Shown one piece after another: positions 1-8,415 of a DNA stretch of 64,000 nt (positions are counted from its first letter, which is position 1; each line of letters starts with the position of its first letter). Below the pieces are notes generated by a model. That model worked only from the letters and a program-made list of their open reading frames with translations. It had not been told where the DNA came from and ran no database searches. A program made the translations under genes and the position numbers. This stretch comes from Tateyamaria omphalii (GTDB lineage: Bacteria; Pseudomonadota; Alphaproteobacteria; Rhodobacterales; Rhodobacteraceae), in the NCBI RefSeq assembly GCF_019802125.1, contig NZ_JAHVHT010000001.1, forward strand, positions 1,054,001-1,118,000, written 5' to 3'.

Positions 1-635
1 AGCGCGTCGATGAACGCCTCGTACTGATCTTTGTCCATGGGACAATTCAGATAGGCGGTGCGTTCTTCCTCGGTTTCGCCCTTGTCATAGCGGGACTGCA
101 TCCACGCCTTTTCCATATTGATCGAGTCGAAATAGACGATGGGCGCAATGGCATCGAAAAAGGCCAGCGCTTCGGCCCCGGTCTCGGTGGCTATGGCCTC
201 GCCCAGGGCGGAGGATGTGAGCGGACCGGTGGCAAAAATCCAGTGACCGCTGTCCGGCAGGTCAGTGATCTCACCATATTCAACCGTCACATTTGGATGC
301 GCCATTAGGGCATCAGTCACCGATTGGGCGAACGGATCACGGTCGACCGCCAGAGCACCACCCGCGGGCAGGCGGTGTTTGTCGGCGGTCTGCATGATCA
401 GGCCGTTCGCCTGCCGCATTTCCCAATGCAGAAGACCCACAGCGTTTTGCTCGCTGTCGTCGGAACGAAACGAGTTCGAGCAGACCATTTCGCCCAGCAG
501 GCCGGTCTCATGCGCAAAGGTGCCGACCTGCGGGCGCATTTCGTGGATCACCACCTCAACGCCCATGTTTGCGGCCTGCCACGCGGCCTCGGAGCCGGCC
601 ATGCCGCCGCCCACGATATGAAGTTTTTCTGCCAT
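1..635 (-). CDS. trmFO: tRNA (uracil-54-C5)-methyltransferase, folate/FAD-dependent (partial)
   Basis: The reverse strand from 635 reads [19 protein letters not shown], the N-terminal FAD-binding glycine motif of TrmFO, followed by typical family blocks ([28 protein letters not shown]). TrmFO makes ribothymidine at U54 of the tRNA T-loop with methylenetetrahydrofolate as carbon donor and FADH2 as reductant, in the cytoplasm. About 211 of roughly 450 residues are present; the rest lies beyond base 1. The ATG at 633-635 starts directly at the conserved glycine motif, so the start is secure. It is divergent from the small lipoprotein gene at 753. Confidence 0.95.
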   Translation of the reverse strand, partial: MAEKLHIVGGGMAGSEAAWQAANMGVEVVIHEMRPQVGTFAHETGLLGEMVCSNSFRSDDSEQNAVGLLHWEMRQANGLIMQTADKHRLPAGGALAVDRDPFAQSVTDALMAHPNVTVEYGEITDLPDSGHWIFATGPLTSSALGEAIATETGAEALAFFDAIAPIVYFDSINMEKAWMQSRYDKGETEEERTAYLNCPMDKDQYEAFIDA

Positions 636-752
636 GGCGCGGATGTAGGGCAAGCGGCCTGTCTACGCAATGGCGCGAACTGATCTGGATCAAGGCGGGG
701 ATGCAAGGTGCTGCTAATTTCGCAGTATTATTGGAACAAGGAAGAAACGACG

Positions 753-902
753 ATGAACGCGAAGACTGCTCTGATGCTTGTGGCCCTTCTCTTTGCTGCG
801 GCTTGCGGGGACCCCGACAGCTATCCGATTTCGGGCGAGGCATGTTCTCCCGATGATCCGGTCCAAGATCTGCAAGTGGATATGTGCGCGCCCACGCCAT
901 AG
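753..902 (+). CDS. small lipoprotein, 49 aa, function unknown
   Basis: A 49-residue protein begins MNAKTALMLVALLFAAACGD: a short charged start, a hydrophobic stretch, then Cys18 in a lipobox-like context (AAAC), which predicts a lipidated precursor of about 31 mature residues. The mature part is acidic, with two more cysteines (about 31 and 45) and no domain I recognise. The ATG at 753 has an AAGGAAGAA purine tract 6-15 bases upstream, better than the in-frame start at 708. It stands alone, divergent from trmFO. Tiny lipoproteins of this kind are common in Rhodobacterales; the function is not inferable. Confidence 0.6.
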   Translation: MNAKTALMLVALLFAAACGDPDSYPISGEACSPDDPVQDLQVDMCAPTP

Positions 903-945
903 GCTTTGCGCGCGCCACCGATCTAGACTGTCACAATTCGGGGAG

Positions 946-1024
946 TTTTGGGGTCGCCGCTGCGGGGATGGTCGGTCAGAGAGAGGCTGACCTGGAGGGA
1001 CCTTCCGCTCACGGCGACCCAAAA
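946..1024. repeat. long imperfect hairpin in the 903-1148 intergenic region
   Basis: TTTTGGGGTCGCCG at 946-959 pairs with CGGCGACCCAAAA at 1012-1024, 13 pairs with one bulged G. The enclosed 52 bases hold a second stem, GGTCAG (974-979) with CTGACC (987-992). It lies between the convergent ends of the small lipoprotein gene and the enoyl-CoA hydratase gene. No T-run follows on either strand, so it is not a standard intrinsic terminator. Nothing else is recognisable in 903-1148. Confidence 0.5.
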
Positions 1025-1148
1025 TCGTCATCGGTTTGTTAACCGTGTCTAATTTGTGCCTCATTTGCGCCCAAATTGCCAGCGGTGATTTGGAAATAGT
1101 CGGGTGACGATTTGGAAACAACCAAAAGTCCTATCAGATTTTAGCAGT

Positions 1149-1934
1149 CTATTGTGACCAATCCGGAGGGCGTTTTTCGATGAACGCGTCGATGCCTTCG
1201 ACCGTGTCGGGGTTCAGCATGTTGGTGACCATCACTTCGCCCGTATAAGCATAGGCTTGCGCCACCGGCATCTGCAGCTGTTCATAGAAGGCCTGCTTGC
1301 CGATCTTGACCGCGCTGCCCAGCTTGGCTGCGATGCGGTTTGCGAGGTCCTGCGCGGTGCTGTGCAGCGCGTCATGCGGTACGGCATGGTTAACGAGGCC
1401 CAGCTCAACGGCCCGATCCGCTTCGATGAATTCACCGGTTGTTAACATTTCGAACGCCTGCTTGCGCGGTATGTTGCGGCTGAGCGCCACCATGGGGGTC
1501 GAGCAGAACAGGCCGATGTTCACACCATTCACGCCGAACCGTGTGCCGTGGGCTGCGACCGCCAGGTCACAGGTGGCCACCAACTGGCATCCGGCGGCGG
1601 TTGCGATCCCATGGACCTGCGCGATCACTGGTTGGGGCAGGGACTGCACGCGCGCCATCATGGCCGCACAGCGGTCGAACAGGTCCTTGAAATAGGCGGC
1701 CCCACCATCGGCAGTCTGCCGCCCGGCCGTCATCTGTTTCAGGTCGTGACCCGCACAGAACGCCTTGCCGGCGCCGGACAGGATCACTGCGCGAACCGCG
1801 CTGTCCTCGGCCACATCGTCCAGCGCGCCGTGCAATTCTGCAATCATCTCGTCCGACAGGGCATTCAAACGATCCGGCGCGTTCAAGCGCAGATGCGCCA
1901 CCGCGCCCGTGACCTCACGTTCCAGAATTGTCAT
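1149..1934 (-). CDS. enoyl-CoA hydratase/isomerase family protein, ECHDC3-like
   Basis: 261 aa, full crotonase-fold length. The oxyanion-hole blocks are visible: FCAGHDLK near residue 60 and HGIATAAGCQL near 108. The next block reads TRFGVNGVNIGLFCSTPMVAL, the signature of the ECHDC3-like subgroup. In classical enoyl-CoA hydratase the two catalytic glutamates sit here; one aligns with Asn and the other is not evident, so true hydratase activity is doubtful. Acyl-CoA binding is likely; the reaction is unknown. It is monocistronic and convergent with the lipoprotein gene, and its start lies 57 bp from the divergent thioesterase start, which suggests a shared acyl-CoA theme. Confidence 0.88.
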   Translation of the reverse strand: MTILEREVTGAVAHLRLNAPDRLNALSDEMIAELHGALDDVAEDSAVRAVILSGAGKAFCAGHDLKQMTAGRQTADGGAAYFKDLFDRCAAMMARVQSLPQPVIAQVHGIATAAGCQLVATCDLAVAAHGTRFGVNGVNIGLFCSTPMVALSRNIPRKQAFEMLTTGEFIEADRAVELGLVNHAVPHDALHSTAQDLANRIAAKLGSAVKIGKQAFYEQLQMPVAQAYAYTGEVMVTNMLNPDTVEGIDAFIEKRPPDWSQ

Positions 1935-1991
1935 CTTGCCCTCCGCGTTGTTTGCGGCTCACCCTAGGGCAGGGACAGGGGAAGGGAAAGC

Positions 1992-2429
1992 ATGGCCATT
2001 GTGATGACCGCGTCCGATATGAACGCGTTTCTGCAAAAGGTGTTTCTTGAGGTCGCGGGGGAGTTTCACGTCGAAGAAGTGACGGAAGACGGCGTGGTGC
2101 TGCGTCTTCTTGTGTCGGATCGGCACCTGCGCCCGGGCGGTACAATCTCCGGTCCCGCGATGTTCGGGCTGGCGGATGTGACCGCGTACATGGTGACGCT
2201 CGCGCATATCGGGCCGCGTGCATTGGCCGTGACCACGAATTGTTCCATTGACTTCATGCGCAAGCCCAGGGCTGGCGTCGATCTGATCGCCCATGGGCGG
2301 CTCTTGAAACTTGGCAAGCAGCTTTCGGTCACGGATGCGCTCTTGTTTTCGGAAGGGGACGACAAGCCTGTCGCCCGCGCCAGCCTGACCTATGCCATTC
2401 CGCCGCAGGGCGTTGATATTCCGGTCTAA
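1992..2429 (+). CDS. PaaI-type hotdog thioesterase
   Basis: 145 aa, single hotdog domain. The core block PGGTISGPAMFGLADVTAYM (about residues 48-67) is the helix-start region carrying the thioesterase active site in PaaI/YbgC-like proteins; later strands read TNCSIDFMRKPRAG and ARASLTYAIPP. The predicted role is hydrolysis of an acyl- or aroyl-CoA in the cytoplasm; the substrate is unknown. The ATG at 1992 follows GGGGAAGGGAAAGC, a strong ribosome binding site. The gene is divergent from the crotonase-family gene. Its stop codon overlaps the T-run of the terminator that serves the opposite DUF1127 gene. Confidence 0.85.
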   Translation: MAIVMTASDMNAFLQKVFLEVAGEFHVEEVTEDGVVLRLLVSDRHLRPGGTISGPAMFGLADVTAYMVTLAHIGPRALAVTTNCSIDFMRKPRAGVDLIAHGRLLKLGKQLSVTDALLFSEGDDKPVARASLTYAIPPQGVDIPV

Positions 2430-2465
2430 AAAACGGCCGGATCAGGTGCTACCTGAATCCGGCCG
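2428..2465 (-). terminator. intrinsic terminator of the DUF1127 gene
   Basis: A 14-bp stem: CGGCCGGATCAGGT (2434-2447), loop GCT, ACCTG plus ATCCGGCCG (2451-2465, one bulged A). On the minus strand it is followed by six T (complement of 2428-2433). The run overlaps the stop codon of the thioesterase gene on the other strand. Confidence 0.85.
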
Positions 2466-2497
2466 CAGGAAGAGGTCTGGCAGATGCCACGGGGATG

Positions 2498-2731
2498 TCA
2501 CATCCGCCAGAACACGCGCCGCGCTTCAAAGTCAGCCTCGGCGGGTGTCACTCCAATGTCGCGCAGAAGGTGCGGGTCCAAGTGACGCAAGGACAGCCGT
2601 GTTCTGCGGCGCATGGCCCATTTCGACAGCAGCACTGCAACGCGCAGCGCGAAGACCGAGGCGGCCGGAATGCGGTTTTGCGCAGTCAGGTAAGCCAGGT
2701 GCGAAGCGGGCGATTGCATGTGGTGTGCCAT
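2498..2731 (-). CDS. DUF1127 (YjiS-like) domain protein
   Basis: 77 aa, very basic. The C-terminal 40 residues carry the DUF1127 pattern: LSLRHLDPHLLRDIGV followed by EADFEARRVFWRM. Small DUF1127 proteins in alphaproteobacteria have been linked to RNA binding and to phosphate and carbon metabolism, but the role of this member is unknown. AGGAG lies 8 bases upstream of the ATG at 2731. It is transcribed divergently from a MocR-type regulator 94 bp away and ends in a strong terminator, so it is a likely regulatory target of that neighbour. Confidence 0.88.
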   Translation of the reverse strand: MAHHMQSPASHLAYLTAQNRIPAASVFALRVAVLLSKWAMRRRTRLSLRHLDPHLLRDIGVTPAEADFEARRVFWRM

Positions 2732-2744
2732 GGGAATCTCCTAA

Positions 2745-2835
2745 ATTGTATTGACACAATATGGCAAAATTGCCATGATCAAGTGATACAATGCAAATTC
2801 AGATAACGCTACGGAAACATTGTAATGGGTACAAT
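2745..2835. promoter_or_regulatory. divergent promoter region with repeated ATTGTA half-sites
   Basis: Between DUF1127 and the MocR gene, ATTGTA or its complement recurs: ATTGTATTGACACAAT (2745-2760), GATACAAT (2785-2792) and ATTGTAATGGGTACAAT (2819-2835). The last has perfect 6-base arms and spans the MocR start codon. ATGGCAAAATTGCCAT (2761-2776) is a further inverted repeat. TTGACA at 2751-2756 with CATGAT at 2774-2779 (17-bp spacer) is a plausible promoter for the MocR gene. MocR regulators generally bind direct or inverted repeats in such divergent regions; autoregulation is inferred. Confidence 0.55.
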
Positions 2836-4240
2836 TTGGTCGCCAGAGTTGCTGGATGGACAAGGGCCGAAATACAAGGCGGTGATGCAGGTTATCCGCC
2901 AGCGCATCTCGGACCACGATTTGACGCCGGGGGACAAGCTGCCGCCCGTTCGGGACCTCGCCTGGAGCCTTGGCATCACACCGGGCACCGTAGCGCGCGC
3001 ATATACACTACTGACCGATGACGGTACCTTGCTGGCCGAGGTCGGGCGAGGAACGTTTGTCGCGCAACCCGATGAAAAGGGGCCGCTTTATGCTGATGTC
3101 CCGATCGAGGTGGATAGCACCACGCACAATTCCCAGGCACAGACCTGGAACGTCAATCTGTTCTCGCCGCATCTGCCAGATGTTGGTCAGGCAACCCTGA
3201 TCCGCAAGCTCTTGGCCGAGGTGGCACAGGACCCGCCTTCGGGCATGATGCACTACCCGACCCGCGCTGGCGGTGCGCCTGCGCGCACTGCCGCTGCCGC
3301 ATGGATCGCGGGCGCCCCCATCGGGTCATTCAGTCCAGATGACATCGTGCTGGCGAATGGGGGGCAGAACGCGATTCTGCTGGTGTTTCAAGCGCTTATC
3401 AAGGGGCGTCGTCCAGCGATCCTTGTCGAGGATCTGGCATATCCCGGATTTCGGCGGGCGGCAGAACTGCTCCGGGCGGATGTGATCCCTGTCGAAATGG
3501 ATGCACATGGTGTGATCCCGGAGGCATTGGAGGCCGCGGCGAAGGCGCATGATGCCCAACTGTTCTGCACCTCACCCGAAGTGCACAATCCGACCTGTGG
3601 TTTCACGTCGCTTGAGCGGCGGGAAGCGTTGGCCGAAGTGGCCAAGCGGCAGGATCTGCAGATCCTGGAAGACGATTGTTACAGGTTGGGCCAGGCGCAG
3701 GCCCCGAGCTATCGCATGATTGTACCAGAGCGTACTTGGTACATTTCATCGATCTCGAAATCCATCACGCCGTCGCTTAGGCTGGGCATCGCCGTTACCC
3801 CGAAGGACAAGGCGAACATTTTACGTCGCACGGCCGAATACTCTTTTTTCGGCCTCGCCACCCCAATGACGGACCTGTTTGCGTCGCTGCTTGTGCACCG
3901 TGATCTGCCGGGCTTGATGGCCGATGCGCGCAAGGGGATCGGCACATATGTGCAGCGCGCGGTGAACGTGCTTGGGGGCTATGACATCATCTGGCGCAAG
4001 GATGTGCCGTTTCTATGGTTGCACCTGCCGGAAGGCTGGCGCGCCGGAGCCTTTGTGCAGGCGGCGGCACAACAAGGCGTCGGTATTCGTGCGGCGGAGG
4101 ATTACGCCTGCCGAGATGCGCGCACCCCGCATGCCGTACGCATCGCCATCAATGCGGGGGTGAGCCTGCAATCCTTCGAGGCGGCCATCGAACGATTGCG
4201 TGACTTGCTGGACAATCCGCCAGACCAGATTGGCGTCTAG
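2825..4240 (+). CDS. MocR-family PLP-dependent transcriptional regulator
   Basis: 471 aa with an N-terminal GntR-type winged helix (about 15-80; PPVRDLAWSLGITPGTVARAY) and a class I aminotransferase-like domain (about 105-465). PLP-site residues are visible: the HNPT block at 254-257, Asp283-284 in LEDDCY, and Schiff-base Lys312 in SSISKSITPSLRLG. MocR proteins use the aminotransferase fold as an effector sensor rather than as an enzyme. It is divergent from DUF1127 with repeated half-sites between them. The ATG at 2825 lies inside one palindrome, which fits autorepression. The effector is unknown. It is convergent with the zinc-ribbon gene, overlapping by 4 bases. Confidence 0.9.
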   Translation: MGTIWSPELLDGQGPKYKAVMQVIRQRISDHDLTPGDKLPPVRDLAWSLGITPGTVARAYTLLTDDGTLLAEVGRGTFVAQPDEKGPLYADVPIEVDSTTHNSQAQTWNVNLFSPHLPDVGQATLIRKLLAEVAQDPPSGMMHYPTRAGGAPARTAAAAWIAGAPIGSFSPDDIVLANGGQNAILLVFQALIKGRRPAILVEDLAYPGFRRAAELLRADVIPVEMDAHGVIPEALEAAAKAHDAQLFCTSPEVHNPTCGFTSLERREALAEVAKRQDLQILEDDCYRLGQAQAPSYRMIVPERTWYISSISKSITPSLRLGIAVTPKDKANILRRTAEYSFFGLATPMTDLFASLLVHRDLPGLMADARKGIGTYVQRAVNVLGGYDIIWRKDVPFLWLHLPEGWRAGAFVQAAAQQGVGIRAAEDYACRDARTPHAVRIAINAGVSLQSFEAAIERLRDLLDNPPDQIGV

Positions 4241-5283
4241 AGCAATCCGCCGGCCCCCCAGGCCAGACCGAATGCGATGGTGAGTGCCGACAGCACCGCC
4301 GCGTAGGCGGCCAGTTTCGGCCAGGAGAACGGACGTTCACCATAGGTGCGGCGCTGCATCCCGCAGACGACAACCTTCATCGCCTCGCCATTGTATTGGT
4401 AGTGCAGGATCCAAACGGGCAACAGGATGCGCCGGTATCGTACCCCCGTGGTGTCGGTGGTGTAGCGCACATCATGCACGCCCGATTTGTTCACGTGCCC
4501 TTTGATCCGGTTTCGGATCAGCAGATCCTTGTCGTCCGCATTTCCCTTCAGACCTTCGGTGACGGACTGATGATGCCGTTCTGCTCCAAATCCTGCGAGG
4601 TAGCCGGGGCGGTAGGGCCGCAGGCGGCGCGGTTCGAAATCGTGCAGAATGCCGTCGCGGATCAGTGGCGTGACATGGGTTGATGCAGGAACCAGAAGAT
4701 CATCAAACCGGATGCGGAAGGCTCCGGACGTTCGCCGCGTCACACTCCGTTTGTTGCGCCTGACCGTGTACTTTGCCCAGTAATTCACCGCCTCTTCACT
4801 GTCGAACGTCCAGAAGGGGACGTAGATACCGGCAACGCGGGCCTTGGATACCACCGATTTCAAGTCCGATGGCGCCGCCCACCGACGTGCCACCCAATCA
4901 AGGGCTGCCACCTGAGCGTCACGTTCCGGCACGCGGAAAGGAATCAGTGCCTTGGTCCGATACCCCGTGTCGCTGGTCGCGAGTACCACCGGTCCATCGC
5001 AATAGGCGCACCGTTCCGAAAGAGTTTGACCGACAAACACCACGTCGCCCCCACAGGTCTGGCAGTGATGTACGCGGGTTTCTTCGATGACAGGTGGGTC
5101 AACATCGGGGCCATCCGGGTTGAAGTCGAACTCGCGGGCGGCATCGTCGTCATTTTCGGTTTCCAACCCGTACCGTGTTGCGCAACTGGTGCAGACCAAG
5201 GCTTGCTGGGCGGGATCGTAGACGCATTGACCCGCGCAGTTGGCGCATTGCAGTTCGGATTGTGCGGCGCTCAGATCGTCCAT
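4237..5283 (-). CDS. zinc-ribbon membrane-anchored protein, function unknown
   Basis: 348 aa. The N-terminus has two zinc-ribbon-like cysteine pairs: CANC with CTSC (about 13-36) and CQTC with CAYC (about 75-98). A long soluble region follows, and a single hydrophobic segment lies at the C-terminus (AAYAAVLSALTIAFGLAWGAGGLL). It belongs to the proteins annotated as TFIIB-type zinc-ribbon or primosomal-protein-N-prime-like; no helicase motifs are present. The ATG at 5281-5283 overlaps the stop of the upstream membrane-protein gene (TGATG), implying translational coupling. A longer in-frame reading upstream to 5640 is rejected because it overlaps that gene. A role in metal handling or membrane quality control would be guesswork. 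Confidence 0.7.
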   Translation of the reverse strand: MDDLSAAQSELQCANCAGQCVYDPAQQALVCTSCATRYGLETENDDDAAREFDFNPDGPDVDPPVIEETRVHHCQTCGGDVVFVGQTLSERCAYCDGPVVLATSDTGYRTKALIPFRVPERDAQVAALDWVARRWAAPSDLKSVVSKARVAGIYVPFWTFDSEEAVNYWAKYTVRRNKRSVTRRTSGAFRIRFDDLLVPASTHVTPLIRDGILHDFEPRRLRPYRPGYLAGFGAERHHQSVTEGLKGNADDKDLLIRNRIKGHVNKSGVHDVRYTTDTTGVRYRRILLPVWILHYQYNGEAMKVVVCGMQRRTYGERPFSWPKLAAYAAVLSALTIAFGLAWGAGGLL

Positions 5284-5600
5284 CAATCGGACTCCATGAT
5301 CGCCATGGCAATTTCCAGCAGTATGCGCAGCCGGAGCCATCCCCGGTCGATGGCGGCTTCGAGATCGCCGTTCACGGCCCAGTCGCCAAAGATCGTCGCG
5401 ATGAACCATGTGGTCATAAGCCAGAAGGCGACCATGGACCAACCGCGTAGCGAGCGCAGCCAACCTGCCGAGCCATGCTTGAGCTCGTGCTTGGCCTCGT
5501 AGACGATGATCAGCTTGCGCATGGCCGGGATGCCAATCGCGCTTGCGGCGATCAACAAAGCCAGAGTTGCGAGCGCGGGGGCCGCCAAACTGGTCAGCAT
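5283..5600 (-). CDS. small membrane protein, 105 aa, function unknown
   Basis: 105 aa with a hydrophobic N-terminal segment (about 5-25), a basic linker (RKLIIVYEAKHELKHG) and a second hydrophobic segment (about 53-73, WSMVAFWLMTTWFIATIFGDW), so probably two membrane spans. I recognise no family. It is first in a two-gene unit with the zinc-ribbon protein, sharing one base (TGATG), so the two products probably act together at the inner membrane. Confidence 0.6.
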   Translation of the reverse strand: MLTSLAAPALATLALLIAASAIGIPAMRKLIIVYEAKHELKHGSAGWLRSLRGWSMVAFWLMTTWFIATIFGDWAVNGDLEAAIDRGWLRLRILLEIAMAIMESD

Positions 5601-5678
5601 GGCTGTCCGCCTGTGGGGTAATATGATACCTTATTTTCAAGCATATGATTTTGCTTTATAAAAACCGTTCTTACGCTG

Positions 5679-5706
5679 TTGACGCGATTTGACCCTGCTG
5701 TATAAC
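5679..5706 (+). promoter_or_regulatory. sigma-70 promoter of rplM-rpsI
   Basis: TTGACG (5679-5684), 16-bp spacer, TATAAC (5701-5706). The predicted start of transcription is near 5713, about 34 bases before the rplM ATG. Both hexamers are close to consensus, as expected for a ribosomal protein operon. Confidence 0.75.
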
Positions 5707-5746
5707 CGCGCAATCTGAATTTCCACCCTTCAAGGGATTCACCGCA

Positions 5747-6208
5747 ATGAAAACCTATACCGCAACTCCTGCGGACATCGACAAGAAATGGATCCTGATC
5801 GACGCCGAGGGCGTTGTTCTGGGCCGTCTCGCCTCGATCGTCGCCATGCGTCTGCGTGGCAAGCACAAGCCGTCGTTCACACCCCACATGGACATGGGCG
5901 ACAACGTGATCATCATCAACGCCGACAAGGTGCAACTGACGGGCAACAAGCGTCAGGAACACCACTACTGGCACACCGGCCACCCAGGCGGGATCAAGTC
6001 GCGCACCAAGGAACAGATCCTTGAGGGTGCACATCCCGAGCGCGTCGTGACCCTCGCGGTCAAGCGCATGCTGCCCGGCAACCGCCTGTCGCGCCAGCAA
6101 ATGACCAACCTGCGTGTCTATGCCGGTGCCGAGCACCCGCACGAGGCACAAAGCCCCGAAGTTCTGGATGTGAAATCCATGAACAAGAAAAACACCCGGA
6201 GCGCATAA
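5747..6208 (+). CDS. rplM: 50S ribosomal protein L13 (uL13)
   Basis: 153 aa, full length. Family blocks are intact: [17 protein letters not shown] (about 14-30), [32 protein letters not shown] and [21 protein letters not shown]13 is an early-assembly 50S protein that binds 23S rRNA domain II. It is the first gene of the usual rplM-rpsI operon and sits 2 bases from rpsI, behind a good sigma-70 promoter. In other bacteria L13 represses its own operon; no such site is evident here. Confidence 0.98.
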   Translation: MKTYTATPADIDKKWILIDAEGVVLGRLASIVAMRLRGKHKPSFTPHMDMGDNVIIINADKVQLTGNKRQEHHYWHTGHPGGIKSRTKEQILEGAHPERVVTLAVKRMLPGNRLSRQQMTNLRVYAGAEHPHEAQSPEVLDVKSMNKKNTRSA

Positions 6209-6210
6209 GC

Positions 6211-6699
6211 ATGGCTGACGAAATCAACACACTCGAAGACCTGCAAGCTGTGGCTGGCGACACCGCCCCGGCAGAGGTCGAGCTGACGCCCCGCGAACCC
6301 GTTCGCGACGAGTTTGGCCGCTCGTATGCGACCGGCAAACGCAAAGACGCGGTTGCCCGTGTCTGGATCAAGCCCGGTTCGGGTAAGGTCACCGTGAACG
6401 GCAAGGAAATGAATACATACTTCGCGCGCCCGGTGCTGCAGATGATCCTGCGCCAGCCGTTCCAGGTTGCGGGTGTCGAGGACCAGTTCGACGTGACTGC
6501 CACGGTCAAAGGTGGCGGCCTGTCCGGTCAGGCCGGTGCGGTCAAGCACGGCATCTCCAAGGCGCTTCAGCTGTACGATCCCGCCCTGCGCGGCGCGCTG
6601 AAGGCCGCTGGCTTCCTGACCCGCGACAGCCGTGTGGTCGAGCGTAAGAAATACGGTAAGGCCAAGGCGCGGAAGAGCTTCCAGTTCTCCAAACGTTAA
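6211..6699 (+). CDS. rpsI: 30S ribosomal protein S9 (uS9)
   Basis: 162 aa: a 35-residue acidic N-terminal extension typical of alphaproteobacterial S9, then the S9 domain ([27 protein letters not shown]) and the basic tail ending [11 protein letters not shown]. The last arginine, which in S9 reaches the P-site tRNA, is present. It is cotranscribed with rplM and followed at once by an intrinsic terminator. Confidence 0.98.
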   Translation: MADEINTLEDLQAVAGDTAPAEVELTPREPVRDEFGRSYATGKRKDAVARVWIKPGSGKVTVNGKEMNTYFARPVLQMILRQPFQVAGVEDQFDVTATVKGGGLSGQAGAVKHGISKALQLYDPALRGALKAAGFLTRDSRVVERKKYGKAKARKSFQFSKR

Positions 6700-6720
6700 G
6701 TCCTACACGATGCTTTCAAG

Positions 6721-6749
6721 AAGGCCGCTCTGCTCAGGGCGGCCTTTTT
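6721..6749 (+). terminator. intrinsic terminator of rplM-rpsI
   Basis: AAGGCCGC (6721-6728) pairs with GCGGCCTT (6739-6746), 10-base loop, five T at 6745-6749. It lies 21 bases after the rpsI stop. Confidence 0.92.
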
Positions 6750-6838
6750 GTTGGTGTCTTGCGCGGTTTCTGGTTTTCCGATTGACCTTCCAAGCGCTGC
6801 GGGCAGGGTGGTGCTGCGGGCACAACGTGACAGGCGCC

Positions 6839-7801
6839 ATGAAGACTGACCTTTCCTTCCCCAAGATGAACCGGGCCTATAACGCGACGTTCCAACCCGG
6901 CCGTCTGAGTATCGGGTTGTTTCTGCCGATCGAAGAATACGGGCCGGAAGACATCCCCACATTGCAGCGGCATATCGAGCGGGTGCAATTGGCAGAAACG
7001 CTTGGCTTTTCCGCTGTCTGGCTGCGCGACGTACCTTTCAATGTGCCCGCCTTTGGGGATGTCGGCCAGATCTTTGATCCCTTTGTCTATCTCGGGGCGT
7101 TGGCGGCATGCACGTCGCGGATTGGTTTGGGTGTGGGCAGTGTTATCCTGCCTTTGCGCCATCCGGCGCATGTGGCGAAGGCCGCCGCCTCGGCTGATGT
7201 TTTGTCCGGGGGGCGGGTTATGCTGGGCATCGCATCCGGCGATAGGCCCGAAGAGTACCCGGCTCTCAACATGGGCTATGACGACCGTGGCGCGCGGTTC
7301 CGGGACAGTGTGAACTATATTCGGACCTGTTCTGAGAGTTTTCCCAAGCTGGATGCAGCACAGGGTCGTTTGAACGGGCATATGGACATGCTGCCGAAGC
7401 CCGTCACGGGCCAGGTGCCATTGTTGATCACGGGGGGCAGCCAGCAAACACCGGAATGGGGGGCGGAACACGGGGATGGCTGGATCACCTATCCCCGAAA
7501 TGCCGAAAACCAACGGGATCTGATCAGCTCATATCGCCGCCACGTGGCCGCTACGGGTCAGGGGGACAAGCCGGTGATGCAATCGCTCTATGTTGATGTG
7601 GTGGACAAGCCCACGGCCCCCACGCGCCCAATCGTTCTCGGGTATCAAGCGGGCACGCCCTTTCTTCGCGACCATCTGCGTAGTCTGCAAGAGATGGGCG
7701 TGAACCATGTTGCCCTCAACCTGCGCTACAATTTCGATGACGTCGAAGATACGTTGAAGCGGATCGCGGGCGATCTGCTGCCGCATTTCCACATCACTTA
7801 G
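6839..7801 (+). CDS. luciferase-like monooxygenase family (LLM-class) oxidoreductase, TIGR03571-like
   Basis: 320 aa, one F420/FMN-dependent luciferase-like TIM-barrel domain. Recognisable blocks include NRAYNATFQPGRLSIGLFLPIE near the start, VWLRDVPF, IGLGVGSVILPLRHPAHVAKAAAS and GGRVMLGIASGDRPEEYPALN, the pattern of the LLM subgroup I know as TIGR03571. The likely role is flavin-dependent oxidation of an unknown organic substrate. The ATG at 6839 is the best start; ATG at 6866 is the alternative. The convergent tetR gene overlaps it by 4 bases, so a direct regulatory link is not shown. Confidence 0.85.
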   Translation: MKTDLSFPKMNRAYNATFQPGRLSIGLFLPIEEYGPEDIPTLQRHIERVQLAETLGFSAVWLRDVPFNVPAFGDVGQIFDPFVYLGALAACTSRIGLGVGSVILPLRHPAHVAKAAASADVLSGGRVMLGIASGDRPEEYPALNMGYDDRGARFRDSVNYIRTCSESFPKLDAAQGRLNGHMDMLPKPVTGQVPLLITGGSQQTPEWGAEHGDGWITYPRNAENQRDLISSYRRHVAATGQGDKPVMQSLYVDVVDKPTAPTRPIVLGYQAGTPFLRDHLRSLQEMGVNHVALNLRYNFDDVEDTLKRIAGDLLPHFHIT

Positions 7802-8415
7802 CCGTCGGGTTTGATCAGGCCAAGGCCACGCAGATAAATCCCGATCCCGGATTCCAAAAGATCGTCGGGCGGAAAGGGCGATGCCTTTCCGGGTGAATTG
7901 CGCGCGAACAATTCCACCACGCCGTGGCTCAATGCCCAAATATGCGCGGAGAACATGGAAGCGGGTGGCCGTTTGTCTTCCGGAATATGCTCGGACAGGT
8001 CTCCCGCCGCTTTTTCCAGGACCATGTTGGCGCGGCTGACCACATCGGCGAGCTCCGGTGTGCGATTTGTGGAGATGCCACTTTCGAACATGGCGATGTA
8101 GTGCCCCGGAAAACGACGGGCAAAGGCCAGATAAGCACGCCCCGTCGCCTCAAATGCCGCAAGGGCCGAGGGCTGTCCGGACTCGTAGGCATGTTCCATC
8201 AGGTCGGCAAAGATGCCGTAGCCTTGGCGCGCGCATTCCGCGATCAGGTCCTCGCGACCCTCGTAGTGGCGATACACAGCGGCGGGTGTCACGCCCGCCT
8301 GTTTGGCCGCTTCGGACAGGGTAAAGCCGGTCGGACCCTTTTCTTCGATCAGCTTCAACGCTGCTTCGATCAGGGCCTGACGCAGATTGCCGTGGTGATA
8401 GCCGCGCTTAGGCAT
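7798..8415 (-). CDS. TetR/AcrR-family transcriptional regulator
   Basis: 205 aa. The N-terminal TetR helix-turn-helix is clear: [19 protein letters not shown], then [28 protein letters not shown] (about 25-55). The C-terminal domain has the [20 protein letters not shown] block common to the YHHGNLR subgroup. I chose the ATG at 8413-8415 because family members begin about three residues before RGYHHGN; an in-frame start at 8442 is possible. It overlaps the ppk2 stop by 8 bases, so it is probably translated by coupling to ppk2. The ligand is unknown. Confidence 0.88.
   Translation of the reverse strand: MPKRGYHHGNLRQALIEAALKLIEEKGPTGFTLSEAAKQAGVTPAAVYRHYEGREDLIAECARQGYGIFADLMEHAYESGQPSALAAFEATGRAYLAFARRFPGHYIAMFESGISTNRTPELADVVSRANMVLEKAAGDLSEHIPEDKRPPASMFSAHIWALSHGVVELFARNSPGKASPFPPDDLLESGIGIYLRGLGLIKPDG

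Noticed and set aside
4237-5640. 467-aa version of the zinc-ribbon protein with a longer N-terminus
   Set aside because: The extra 119 residues overlap the small membrane protein gene in another frame; the ATG at 5283 with TGATG overlap is the better start.
5594-6151. 185-aa minus-strand reading frame over rplM
   Set aside because: Antisense to a certain ribosomal protein gene and its promoter.
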